The position numbers were made by a program, and so were the translations under genes. DNA of 17,708 bases, from positions 1 through 17,708 of the forward strand of contig DIVR01000053.1 in assembly GCA_002428325.1 (NCBI GenBank), given 5' to 3'. The notes under the pieces are model-generated. The model was not told the origin of the DNA and did no database searches. It worked only from the letters and a program-made list of their open reading frames with translations. Positions 1-7,136 of the stretch are shown in pieces. The number at the start of each line of letters is the position of its first letter. The first letter of the stretch is position 1. The DNA comes from a bacterium UBP4_UBA6127. GTDB taxonomy: Bacteria > UBP4 > UBA4092.

Positions 1-1
1 G

Positions 2-595
2 TCCTCCTGGGTACAAACAAGTACAGACCTGTATGTAATTGGGAACTATTCATATAGTATTGAGGTCTGGCGATTACCGCTACTCTCAAATGGAAGTATT
101 GGGACTTGGAGTCTTCTTAGTAGTAAATTAAACAATGGAAGATATGCTGCCGGAGCCACTATTGTTAATGATCGGATATATATACAAGGGGGAGGAAGTG
201 ATTTGGGAGGGTATAATTATGCTGAAGTAGCCCAAATCTTACCTGATGGCAGTTTAGGTTCGTGGCAAACATTAACCAAGCCTTTGGCTTGGCATTATGA
301 TCCTCTGTTGGTTAGGATTGGAAAAAGGCTCTATACCATCTCAGGTTGTTATCCCAGTTGGCCCGATACTGAGACGGAGTCGGCTGAAATACTTTCCGAT
401 TATACTTTAGGAACATGGACTGGCTTATCGCCTTACCCAAACCCTCGAATACATTTTGCTCACCTTCAAACAGATAAAGGATTATATGTTTTTGGTGGAT
501 TTTTTAATAGTCCTATGTCAAGTGTTCAGTTTGCACCTATTATTCCCCCTGAACCTTCGGAGGTTAAACTGAAAGCATGGAAAGGGTATAACTGA
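2..595 (+). CDS. Kelch-like beta-propeller protein, C-terminal fragment
   Basis: The reading frame is open from base 2 and ends with TGA at 593-595, so the gene starts upstream of the window and about 197 residues are visible. The protein is built of repeated units in which a short strand ends in a phrase such as DGSLGSW, GSIGTWS or TLGTWTG, followed by a strand with a Gly-Gly pair (IYIQGGG, LYVFGGF). This alternation is typical of Kelch-type propeller blades in large exported bacterial proteins. The first internal start (TTG at 203) falls in mid-repeat and is not a real start. The C-terminus ends soon after a proline-rich PPEPSE segment with no anchor or sorting domain. The likely role is extracellular binding, but no ligand or enzyme activity can be read from it. 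Confidence 0.75.
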   Translation, partial: SSWVQTSTDLYVIGNYSYSIEVWRLPLLSNGSIGTWSLLSSKLNNGRYAAGATIVNDRIYIQGGGSDLGGYNYAEVAQILPDGSLGSWQTLTKPLAWHYDPLLVRIGKRLYTISGCYPSWPDTETESAEILSDYTLGTWTGLSPYPNPRIHFAHLQTDKGLYVFGGFFNSPMSSVQFAPIIPPEPSEVKLKAWKGYN

Positions 596-925
596 AGGGG
601 GAAGAAGGGGAGGATTGGGTTGGAATGAAGGCTGTTATCTTCCCCGGCAACCGACAAAGTCTTTACTGGATAAGAAAATAAACAGAAGTAACCAGATAAC
701 AGGGTCCGTACCCTGATATTAACAGTCCCCTTCGAGTAGTGGCAGCCCATTGGGCTGCTTAGGAAAATTCCTGTCCTATTGGCAAGCCAACAACCTTTTA
801 TGGCCCCAAACTAGTATTTATGGGAATAAGGTTAACACTCATAGAAAGATACTAATGGTAATCTTGATTCTAATGGATGGAAATGAAGTCATCCAACCCT
901 TTGTCAAAAGGGTGGCTCTACTTGG

Positions 926-945
926 TTTTTGACAGCCGTCAAAAA
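926..945. promoter_or_regulatory. 20-bp palindrome, copy 1 (one mismatch)
   Basis: TTTTTGACAGCCGTCAAAAA is self-complementary except for one base pair next to the centre. The same palindrome in perfect form occurs at 975-994 (18-bp core) and 10674-10693. Copies 1 and 2 start 49 bp apart. A two-fold symmetric site repeated only between genes suggests an operator for a dimeric regulator. The regulator is not identified and no helix-turn-helix repressor gene lies in the window. Confidence 0.5.
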
Positions 946-974
946 GTAAGAAGACTGATTATAAAAGGGTTATA

Positions 975-994
975 TTTTTGACAGCTGTCAAAAG
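975..994. promoter_or_regulatory. 20-bp palindrome, copy 2
   Basis: The core TTTTGACAGCTGTCAAAA (976-993) is a perfect 18-bp palindrome. It lies about 180 bp upstream of the radical SAM start and about 120 bp upstream of that gene's probable -35, too far for simple occlusion of RNA polymerase. It could act from a distance, act on a transcript not recognised here, or be a dispersed repeat. Each half contains TTGACA, but no well-spaced -10 box follows on the + strand. Confidence 0.5.
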
Positions 995-1116
995 GAACTG
1001 GTTTATCTCTTATCCTCCCTCATTAAGGCCAATCCTCTTTTTAGGGGAGTCTGAGCCTTTTCCCCTGTGGGAAGTTATAACAATGGGCTGTTCCCCTTCC
1101 TTTCGATGAGATTAAA

Positions 1117-1145
1117 TTGTTTTACTGACAAAATTAGTGTAAAAT
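1117..1145 (+). promoter_or_regulatory. Putative promoter of radical SAM gene
   Basis: TTGTTT (1117-1122), a 17-nt spacer and TAAAAT (1140-1145) form a plausible sigma-70-type promoter 32 nt upstream of the start codon at 1177. A purine-rich ribosome-binding stretch (AAGGAAAAAGGAATCAGGA) follows directly before the ATG. The match is moderate and untested. Confidence 0.4.
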
Positions 1146-1176
1146 CCTAATTATATAAAGGAAAAAGGAATCAGGA

Positions 1177-2373
1177 ATGCCTCAGAATATCCTCTCCCAG
1201 TGGTTGAATTACTTTAAGAATCATCGGTACCAGAAAAATGCCGATATTATCTATCAGGAAAGCCGGGACAATATTGCCAATGTCCATGGTTATCCGACCC
1301 GCTGTTTCATCGAAATCACCGATAAATGTAACCTGAAATGCAAATTTTGCGGCCATTCTTTCATTAAAGTTAAAAGAACCAATATCCCTGATTCTGTGAT
1401 TGAGAAAATCAAGCCTTTATTTCCCTATATGAGTGAAGTCTGGGTGGTAGGGTTTGGGGAATCCCTGATAGACCCCCGGTTTTTCGATATTCTGGCTATG
1501 ATTCCCAAGCGGATTATGACCCGTTATGTCTCTAATGGGTTGCTCATGAACCGGGAAGCAGCTCGGAAAATGGTGGATTTACGATTAATGGACTTATGTA
1601 TTTCCATCGATGCGATTGATGAAGCATCCTATTTCCAGACCCGCGGGGTCAATGGATTTAATAAAATTATTGAAAATATTAAAGTTTTAAACGAAATTAA
1701 GCAGCAAAAGGGTTCAAAATACCCGGAGCTTCGGCTCAGTTATACCTTTTTCCGTAGCAATGCGGAGAAATTCCTGGATTTCATTGACTTAGCCCACTCC
1801 CTGGGGGCTGTCTGCGTTTCTGCTGATTATCTGACGGTTTATCGGGAAGATTTGATTCATGAATCCCTTTTTTGGGACCAGGAACTGGGGAATCGGGTCT
1901 TTAAAGCCGCTCAGGAGAAATGTGATAAATTAGGCATGATTCTTTCTCTCCCCCCTTCTTTTGAAGAAGCTGCCAGAACTGAAAAACCGGGGGATCAACC
2001 TGTCTGTTATGAACCCTGGAATTTTGTCCGGTTCAGAAGCAACGGCCAGCTGAGTCCCTGTTGTGTCAATGATATCCAACTGGGCAACCTGGAAGAAAAA
2101 TCCTTTGATGAAATTTGGAATGGGAAAGACTATCAGGAATTTAGAAAACAAGTCAATACTTTCCGATATGACCTGAACTGTAAACAATGTATTGGCTGGG
2201 GTATCCGGAAAATATCGGATATCAGGTACCATATCAAAATCCTGGATACTGAGGGTAAAGTGGTGACCCATCCTGAAATCCATTTTGATCCGGCTCGGTA
2301 TCAGGACCTTTCTTTGTTTAATTCTCGTAAAACTGAACCACTCCTTCAGGCCAATGACCTCAGCCAGAAATAA
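1177..2373 (+). CDS. Radical SAM/SPASM domain protein
   Basis: This 398-residue protein has the radical SAM signature CNLKCKFC, with C51, C55 and C58 positioned to bind the 4Fe-4S cluster that cleaves S-adenosylmethionine. The motif follows the usual first strand (FIEITDKC). Around residues 277-340 it has a SPASM-type C-terminal region: C277, the SPCC pair C295/C296, the phrase LGNL..KSFDEIWNG, then C335 and C338 in CKQC. SPASM cysteines normally hold auxiliary iron-sulfur clusters in peptide- or carbohydrate-modifying enzymes. The start is supported by the purine-rich ribosome-binding site and by family length. It stands alone: no small Cys-rich precursor peptide, transporter or glycosyltransferase adjoins it, so the substrate is unknown. 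Family assignment is firm; the reaction is not. Confidence 0.9.
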   Translation: MPQNILSQWLNYFKNHRYQKNADIIYQESRDNIANVHGYPTRCFIEITDKCNLKCKFCGHSFIKVKRTNIPDSVIEKIKPLFPYMSEVWVVGFGESLIDPRFFDILAMIPKRIMTRYVSNGLLMNREAARKMVDLRLMDLCISIDAIDEASYFQTRGVNGFNKIIENIKVLNEIKQQKGSKYPELRLSYTFFRSNAEKFLDFIDLAHSLGAVCVSADYLTVYREDLIHESLFWDQELGNRVFKAAQEKCDKLGMILSLPPSFEEAARTEKPGDQPVCYEPWNFVRFRSNGQLSPCCVNDIQLGNLEEKSFDEIWNGKDYQEFRKQVNTFRYDLNCKQCIGWGIRKISDIRYHIKILDTEGKVVTHPEIHFDPARYQDLSLFNSRKTEPLLQANDLSQK

Positions 2374-2855
2374 TCTATAGATCCACTAACTCCTCTTTGT
2401 CCTATCAGAAGGAAGTCTCCCTTTTTACTATTCTCCCCAATAGTTAGCATCCTCAGAAATATCTATGTAACCGAGTTGAATAGTTATCGTTTTTCCAGTC
2501 CATTGCTTCGGGTTTTTCAGTAGAGGCAGGGGACCTCCCGGCTGTTTTTGTAGTTATAGTCTGGGTAAGAATTCGAAAATCTAACCCCTCTTTGGGTTAA
2601 ATTCCTGAGATTGGGAATTCGCGCCCATAAAATTTAGAAAGTTCAAGATAAGCTTCATTCTTTGTTCCCAGCCTTTTGATTGGACAGTAAGGATTCTTAT
2701 TTTTATTACTTAGCCTGGTTAGTGCCGTAACGGACTGGATACGGGCCTGTCTCCAATTAGAAAGCTTCATGGGTACCCAAGAACCCTCCGGCATTCTTAA
2801 AAATCATTTCCAGGATGGAACTGAAAGAGTTCCCCCTTTGGTATAATGATTAGTC
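2374..2855. other. Intergenic region before the TRAP permease gene
   Basis: This stretch of 482 bases has no gene I can recognise. It contains a small inverted repeat, TAACCC/GGGTTA with a 6-nt loop (2582-2599), with no T-run after it. A 65-codon open frame on the minus strand (2597-2794) resembles nothing I know and is not called. The usual TRAP partners (periplasmic DctP-type binding protein and small DctQ-type membrane subunit) are absent here. Confidence 0.5.
2817..2847 (+). promoter_or_regulatory. Inverted repeat and -10 box just before the TRAP permease ATG
   Basis: GGAACT (2817-2822) and AGTTCC (2828-2833) form a 6-bp inverted repeat with a 5-nt gap. A consensus TATAAT (2842-2847) follows, ending only 8 nt before the ATG at 2856. 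If this box is used, transcription would begin at or next to the start codon and the mRNA would be leaderless. That agrees with the lack of any ribosome-binding sequence. No good -35 box is present at normal spacing, so an activator or a different sigma factor may be needed. Confidence 0.35.
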
Positions 2856-4148
2856 ATGTTGACAGGACTGGTTTTATTTGGGTTGTTTTTTGTCTTTTTA
2901 TTATTAGAATTCCCGATTGCCTTATGTCTGGGAATATCGAGTGTTCTGACCTTGATGATATTCCACCTGATGCCTCTGGAAAGCGTTCCTTTTGTAGCCC
3001 AGCAGATGTTTTCAGCGGTGGATTCTTTCAATTTACTGGCCATTCCCCTTTTCATTATCACCGGTACTTTATTGGGGCAGAGCGGCATCTCCCAACGACT
3101 CATCAACCTGGCCAACGCCCTGGTGGGAAGATGGAAGGCCGGATTAGCCTTAGTCGCTATTATTGTTTCTATCTTTTTTGCCGGGATTTCCGGGTCAGGC
3201 CCTGCCGATACGGCAGCCTTAGGCCTTATCCTGATTCCAGCCCTGGTTGCCAGGGGATATCCGAAAGATTTTTCCGCCGCCTTGATGGCCGCTGGAGGTG
3301 GGATTGGTATTATCATTCCCCCATCGATTGCCTTGATTATTTATGGCGTGGTGGCCGATGCCTCTATCAGCCAGTTATTTATTGCCGGGATTATCCCGGG
3401 TATTCTGATTGGCGGGAGTTTATCGGTTTATTGCCTCTGGAAATTCCGAAATGATTCCCGGATTCAGGCAGACACAACTCCCATTCCCCTGGGGAAAGCT
3501 TTCAAAGATGCTATCTGGGGGTTGTTGGCTCCGGTGGTTATTTTGGGTGGAATCTATTCAGGGATTTTTACTCCCACCGAGGCGGCCGCCGTAGCCGTAA
3601 TCTATGCCTTTCTGGTGGATCGAGTTATCTATAAAGAGCTCTCGTTTAAACAAGTCCGGGAAATTTTCAACCAATCCGGCATTACCTCTGCCTCGGTTTT
3701 ATTTATTATTGCCTGCGCTTCCCTTTTTTCCTGGATTCTCAATTCCCAGGGAATAGCCTCCGGATTGGCCTCTACTCTGCTGCAATATGTGGGGAATAAA
3801 TATATTCTCCTGTTATTGATGAATCTTATCTTGATTTGGGCAGGTTGTTTTTTGGATGCCATTTCCATCTTTTATATCTTTCTTCCCATTTTCATGCCGA
3901 TTTGCCGTCATTTTGGCATTGACCCGGTTCATTTTGGGGTTATTATGACTGTCAATCTGGCAATAGGTCAGATCACTCCCCCGGTGGGGGTAAATCTTTT
4001 TGTGGCATCTTCCATCTCCAATGTCCCAGTCAAAATCCTTAGTAAAGCAGCATTTCCCCTGATTTTGGTGGAATCCGTGGTCTTGATTTTAATCACCTAT
4101 CTCCCCTTTTTATCCCTCTGGCTGCCTCATTACCTGGGGGTTAAATAG
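2856..4148 (+). CDS. TRAP transporter large permease (DctM family)
   Basis: This 430-residue protein is hydrophobic throughout, with about 12 membrane segments, and matches the usual length of DctM-type subunits. Family landmarks are clear: FAGISGSGPADTAALG (about residues 108-123), GIGIIIPPS (about 149-157), LFIAGIIPG (about 173-181) and GQITPPVGVNLFV (about 371-383). TRAP large permeases carry organic acids or other small anions across the inner membrane using a sodium gradient and need a periplasmic binding protein and a small membrane subunit. Neither partner is next to it, so it may work with subunits encoded elsewhere or be a remnant of a broken operon. Its own frame is intact. No Shine-Dalgarno sequence precedes the ATG, but the N-terminus (MLTGLVLFGLFF) looks like that of full-length family members. 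Confidence 0.9.
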   Translation: MLTGLVLFGLFFVFLLLEFPIALCLGISSVLTLMIFHLMPLESVPFVAQQMFSAVDSFNLLAIPLFIITGTLLGQSGISQRLINLANALVGRWKAGLALVAIIVSIFFAGISGSGPADTAALGLILIPALVARGYPKDFSAALMAAGGGIGIIIPPSIALIIYGVVADASISQLFIAGIIPGILIGGSLSVYCLWKFRNDSRIQADTTPIPLGKAFKDAIWGLLAPVVILGGIYSGIFTPTEAAAVAVIYAFLVDRVIYKELSFKQVREIFNQSGITSASVLFIIACASLFSWILNSQGIASGLASTLLQYVGNKYILLLLMNLILIWAGCFLDAISIFYIFLPIFMPICRHFGIDPVHFGVIMTVNLAIGQITPPVGVNLFVASSISNVPVKILSKAAFPLILVESVVLILITYLPFLSLWLPHYLGVK

Positions 4149-4158
4149 CCTTTGGTTA

Positions 4159-4179
4159 GTAGGGTTCTACCCCTTTTTT
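4159..4179 (+). terminator. Weak candidate terminator after the TRAP permease gene
   Basis: A short stem (GGGT/ACCC with loop TCT, or alternatively GTAG/CTAC) lies just after the stop codon and is followed by CTTTTTT (4173-4179). The T-run is good, but the stem has only four pairs. Confidence 0.35.
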
Positions 4180-4344
4180 CCCTATCCCTTTATGTTTTCT
4201 GGTGAGAAATCCTGGTAAGCCAGGTTTTCTTCCCCCTGGGAATCCAAAATTATTGATTGGTAAATCGGGTCTCTTCTCTTAATATAAAGGAAAATGAAAG
4301 AAACCCTTTCTGGAGGTTACTTATATACAGAGGGGTTTTGAATC

Positions 4345-4950
4345 GTGGCGCCGTTAAAGACTCATCCTTCTGAAGAAAAAGGTATCCTGACCGTGGAAGA
4401 TAAATCAGTCCTGAGGGACCGGGAAATCATTCATTCCGTGTTGAACGGGGAGAAGGAGAATTATGCCATGTTGGTGGAGCGTTATCAGTCTTTGGTCATC
4501 GGCCAGGCCTGGCAGTTATGCCGGAACTGGGATAATGCCTCTGATTTGGCCCAGGAAACTTTTCTGGCGGCCTATAATGCATTGGACCGGCTGCAGAATC
4601 AGGAAGCTTTCGGCGGCTGGCTCCTGGGTATCCTGCGGAATATTTACCATAACTGGCTGCGAGCCCAGAAACTCCATACCATCCCCCTGGATGAGACCCA
4701 TGAATCAATTCCATCGAGAGATAATCCCGGAGAGACAGGCCTTTCCCAGGATGAAATGGTCAAAATATCCCGTTATCTGCAGGCCCTGCCGGATAAATAC
4801 CGGGAAGTTCTGGTCCTGAAATACTTGAAAGACTTTTCTTATCGGGAGATAAGTTCCCTGCTGAAACTGCCGGTTTCGACCGTTACCATGCGGCTGAATT
4901 ATGCTCGAAAGTTCCTGCTTCGAAAAATAAAGGAGGATGGCTGGTTATGA
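4345..4950 (+). CDS. ECF-family RNA polymerase sigma factor (first module)
   Basis: This 201-residue protein has the two domains of a sigma-70 family ECF factor. Region 2 spans about residues 39-107, including SDLAQETFLAAYNAL and GWLLGILRNIYHNWLR, which contact the -10 element. Region 4 spans about 142-195, with LPDKYREVLVLKYLKDFSYREIS followed by the helix-turn-helix that reads the -35. It redirects RNA polymerase to a specific set of promoters. The start is GTG with AGAGGGG 9 nt upstream. TTGGTA, 17 nt, TAATAT (4257-4285) is a possible promoter. The next gene begins inside its last codons (ATGATG, 4-nt overlap), so the pair is translationally coupled, as is normal for a sigma factor and its anti-sigma factor. 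Confidence 0.93.
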   Translation: MAPLKTHPSEEKGILTVEDKSVLRDREIIHSVLNGEKENYAMLVERYQSLVIGQAWQLCRNWDNASDLAQETFLAAYNALDRLQNQEAFGGWLLGILRNIYHNWLRAQKLHTIPLDETHESIPSRDNPGETGLSQDEMVKISRYLQALPDKYREVLVLKYLKDFSYREISSLLKLPVSTVTMRLNYARKFLLRKIKEDGWL

Positions 4951-6509
4951 TGAGTTTCTTCCATCCTTCCCTTAAAACCTTATTCCGGTACCAGGATAGG
5001 GTTTTATCCGAAGCCAAACAACAAAAGATAACCAGCCACCTGGATATCTGCCCTGCCTGCCAGCGAAAATATCAGTTACTGGAAGGAGCCAGGCTCAGTT
5101 GCCAGGTGCCTCAGGAAAGGTTGGACTCCCTGAAAGTCGCTGTGATGGCGAAATTGGAAACTCCCAAATGGAACCTCAAACCCTCTGTCTTAGGGAGTAT
5201 CGAATCCCTTTCAGGGAAAATCGATGTTCAAAAAGGCTCCCAGGGAACACCCATGGAAGGATTCCCCGGAATGGCATTACATCCGGGGGATATCCTGATA
5301 ACCAATACCGAGAGCCGGGCCTTTGTTCGTTGGAAGGATGGAAGCCGGATTTACCTGAATCGGGAAACCCGATTGGAGCTTCAATCAGTATCCCATCGGG
5401 TCATTCTACCTGAAGGCGAAATATTCTCCATGATGCTCCCTCAGGAAAAACCTTTTGAAATCAGGACTCCGGGAACCCTAATGACCGTTCTGGGAACGGA
5501 TTTTTCGGTCGCTGTCAGTGAAAGCCATAAAACCCTCCTGAAAGTCTATCGGGGCAAAGTGGCTTATGAAAATGAAAAAGGGAAAGTGGTTGCCCATAAA
5601 AAAGAATCCGTGGATTCCAGCCAGTTCCTGGCTCCCCAGGTGCAACCCTTGAAAGAAAAAGAGAATCCCAGGGGGTGGGTGAGAACCCTCTCCCCTGAGG
5701 GGGTCAAAAAAGGAGAAGAGGAAATGAATAAGTATTTATTAGCCATTATTGTGATTTTGGTCATTATCGTCGGGGTTTTTGCCTATCAAACCTATTTTTC
5801 ACCGGGGAAGGCCTTTAAACCGGTTCCTTCAACCCTTAGTTCTTTCCCCAGCCAACCCGGGGATAAGGCAACCTCTGTGATCGAGGCTATGAATCGGGGA
5901 GATTTTACTTCGGTGGTTGGACTTTTTGATTCGGCCATGCAATCAGCTTTGAATGACCAAAAATTAGCTGAAATCTGGAAATCCACCCAATCTCAGCTGG
6001 GGGCTTATCAAAGCCAGCTGGGGGTGAATACCACTAAAGAGCAGGGAATGGATTGTGTTTATGTAACCTGCCAGTTTGCCAATGGGACCACCGATTTTAA
6101 ACTGGTCTTTAATTCTCAGGGCCAAATGGGGGGCCTCTGGATTGTCCCGGCTTTTTCTGCCGCCGGCAATGACAAGGGAGAAGCTCTCTCTGAAGCGGAA
6201 GCCATCCCTCTGGGGATTTCTTATGCGGATAAGCTCATCAATGGAGATTATGAAGCAATGGTGGTGGGATTCGATGGGACAATGAAATCAGCCTTATCAG
6301 CCTCCGGCCTCAAATCTACCTGGGAAGGGCTGGAAAAACAGGTGGGGCCCTTCAAAAAAAGAGGCAGTGCCCGGTCGGTCCCGATTGCCCGTTCCCGGGT
6401 GGTCTATGTAACCTGTGAGTTTGAAAAAGCTTCTCTGGATATGAAAATTGTTTTTGATCCTCAGAAACAGATATCAGGCCTCTGGTTTATCCCGGCTGGA
6501 ACGAATTAA
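4947..6509 (+). CDS. Zinc-finger/FecR anti-sigma factor with TM and two DUF3887-like domains
   Basis: This 520-residue protein has four parts. Residues 1-45 hold a zf-HC2-type anti-sigma finger (H31, C35, C38 in HLDICPAC). Residues about 82-215 form a FecR-like domain, with GDILITNTESRAFVRWKDGS and the typical TPGTLMTVLGTDFSV. One membrane segment follows at about 262-281. Residues about 306-402 and 418-517 are two similar DUF3887-like domains, both ending in GLW(I/F)(V/I)PA. Coupling to the upstream sigma gene implies it restrains that factor. The order is unusual: FecR domains normally follow the membrane helix and lie outside, but here FecR precedes the only helix and would be cytoplasmic with the finger. 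An internal ATG at 5724 (M260), just before the helix, has a strong AAGGAGAAGAGGAA site, so a separate membrane-anchored DUF3887 protein may also be made. Confidence 0.88.
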   Translation: MMSFFHPSLKTLFRYQDRVLSEAKQQKITSHLDICPACQRKYQLLEGARLSCQVPQERLDSLKVAVMAKLETPKWNLKPSVLGSIESLSGKIDVQKGSQGTPMEGFPGMALHPGDILITNTESRAFVRWKDGSRIYLNRETRLELQSVSHRVILPEGEIFSMMLPQEKPFEIRTPGTLMTVLGTDFSVAVSESHKTLLKVYRGKVAYENEKGKVVAHKKESVDSSQFLAPQVQPLKEKENPRGWVRTLSPEGVKKGEEEMNKYLLAIIVILVIIVGVFAYQTYFSPGKAFKPVPSTLSSFPSQPGDKATSVIEAMNRGDFTSVVGLFDSAMQSALNDQKLAEIWKSTQSQLGAYQSQLGVNTTKEQGMDCVYVTCQFANGTTDFKLVFNSQGQMGGLWIVPAFSAAGNDKGEALSEAEAIPLGISYADKLINGDYEAMVVGFDGTMKSALSASGLKSTWEGLEKQVGPFKKRGSARSVPIARSRVVYVTCEFEKASLDMKIVFDPQKQISGLWFIPAGTN

Positions 6510-6682
6510 GGTTTCTTTGATTGACTGAAAGACGGTTTTATGGGGTAATCAACCCTGTTTTTTCAGGAAAAACCTAGGTTGCTTAGCCTCCAAAACGGTA
6601 CCTGGAAGATTTTTCTGACGAGTAATCACCTGATTTATCCGGGTGTCCCGAAGAAACATTGACCTTTTCTGTGGCTTGATAC

Positions 6683-6727
6683 GATTCCGGGGAATCTCCT
6701 CTCTCAGCCGATTCCCCTTTCTTTTTT
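6683..6727 (+). terminator. Intrinsic terminator with overlapping alternative stem
   Basis: GGGGAATC (6689-6696) pairs with GATTCCCC (6710-6717) across a 13-nt loop and is followed by TTTCTTTTTT, a standard intrinsic terminator about 180 nt downstream of the DUF3887/FecR gene. Directly before it, GATTC (6683-6687) can pair with the same GAATC strand, giving a mutually exclusive smaller stem. That arrangement resembles attenuators, but it may be incidental. Confidence 0.6.
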
Positions 6728-6864
6728 CCCTTTTATTCCTCCTGATTTTCTTTATACTGGATTCCTTGGTGATTTTTACTTCATTAATACCCTCTAATCC
6801 CTCATCCCCGAATCATCTATCTGTTTTCTAAGACCTTTTTGCTTTCCTTTCTCTTTCGGATTGA

Positions 6865-6893
6865 GACCCAGGCTGATGGCATCAGCCTGGGTC
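6865..6893. other. Perfect 13-bp GC-rich hairpin
   Basis: GACCCAGGCTGAT (6865-6877) and ATCAGCCTGGGTC (6881-6893) are perfectly complementary around a 3-nt loop, GGC. No T-run follows on either strand, so this is not a standard terminator. It could be a structured RNA element, a protein-binding cruciform or a dispersed palindromic repeat unit. No second copy of the whole unit occurs in the window. A shorter hairpin with similar stem ends (GACCCTGG/CCAGGGTC) lies at 10632-10651. Confidence 0.7.
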
Positions 6894-7031
6894 CTCCGCC
6901 GCTAAAAGGGTCAAAGAGATGGGTGATGATGAAAAAAATCTAAAAATATTTTTTATTGCATAACTGTATTATTTGTAATGGTTTATATTGATTTACAGCT
7001 TTCTTCCCAAAAAATTTTCAAAAAAAATAAA

Positions 7032-7073
7032 AAATAAATGTCGGAAAATGAAGGAGTTATGTCTCTGTATTAA
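7032..7073 (+). promoter_or_regulatory. Two-part promoter-like element upstream of the TPR gene
   Basis: AAATAAATGTCGGA (7032-7045), a 13-nt spacer and ATGTCTCTGT (7059-7068) are identical in sequence and spacing to the element upstream of the RHS gene (11121-11157). A TATTAA box follows immediately. The two ATGTC cores are 21 bp apart, two helical turns, and a third ATGTC lies at 7073-7077. An A/T-rich tract precedes it. It does not fit the normal -35/-10 pattern. It may be recognised by an ECF sigma factor or be a direct-repeat site for an activator. It lies about 65 nt before the preferred start of the TPR gene. Confidence 0.55.
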
Positions 7074-7136
7074 TGTCGGGCTTAAACGTATAGGCTCGCA
7101 AAAATGATACTCAGTGAAGTGACAAGGAATCAGGAC

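Larger units (their letters stand above)
596..1176. other. Long intergenic region, hairpins and two palindromes
   Basis: No convincing gene lies in these 581 bases. A 6-bp hairpin (CAGGGT/ACCCTG, loop CCGT) lies at 700-715 and a 7-bp hairpin (GCAGCCC/GGGCTGC, loop ATT) at 742-758. Neither is followed by a T-run, so the end of the Kelch transcript is not marked by a standard terminator. Two copies of a 20-bp palindrome lie at 926-945 and 975-994 (separate entries). The sequence CCCTTTGTCAAAAGGG at 897-912 resembles a half of the same palindrome. The last 60 bases hold a probable promoter for the radical SAM gene. Confidence 0.6.
6510..7136. other. Intergenic region with several hairpins
   Basis: No gene is called in these 627 bases. 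Just after the stop, a 4-bp stem (GGGT/ACCC, 6543-6555) is followed by T6 (6558-6563) and may be a weak terminator. A better terminator (6683-6727), a perfect 13-bp hairpin (6865-6893) and a two-part promoter-like element (7032-7073) have their own entries. Bases about 6940-7036 are very A/T-rich, with runs of A8 and A6, and could act as an UP element for the following promoter. Confidence 0.6.

Noticed and set aside
750..932. 60-codon + strand frame after the Kelch-like gene
   Set aside because: It starts within a hairpin, has no ribosome-binding site and ends in palindrome copy 1; its composition is that of intergenic DNA.
2597..2794. 65-codon minus-strand open frame in the gap before the TRAP permease
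   Set aside because: It is short, resembles no known family and has no clear ribosome-binding site or promoter. It is kept only as a remark in the intergenic entry.
2804..3316. 170-codon open frame on the minus strand opposite the TRAP permease
   Set aside because: It lies fully antisense to a firmly identified membrane protein gene and its translation is a proline- and lysine-rich mirror of that gene, with no recognisable domain.
6643..6831. 62-codon + strand frame with a membrane-helix-like segment
   Set aside because: The hydrophobic run comes from a T-rich stretch that includes the terminator tail at 6718-6727, and no convincing start is present.
6865..6893. Perfect hairpin as an intrinsic terminator
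   Set aside because: Neither strand has a T-run after the stem: CTCCGCCGC follows on the + strand and a purine-rich sequence on the minus strand.
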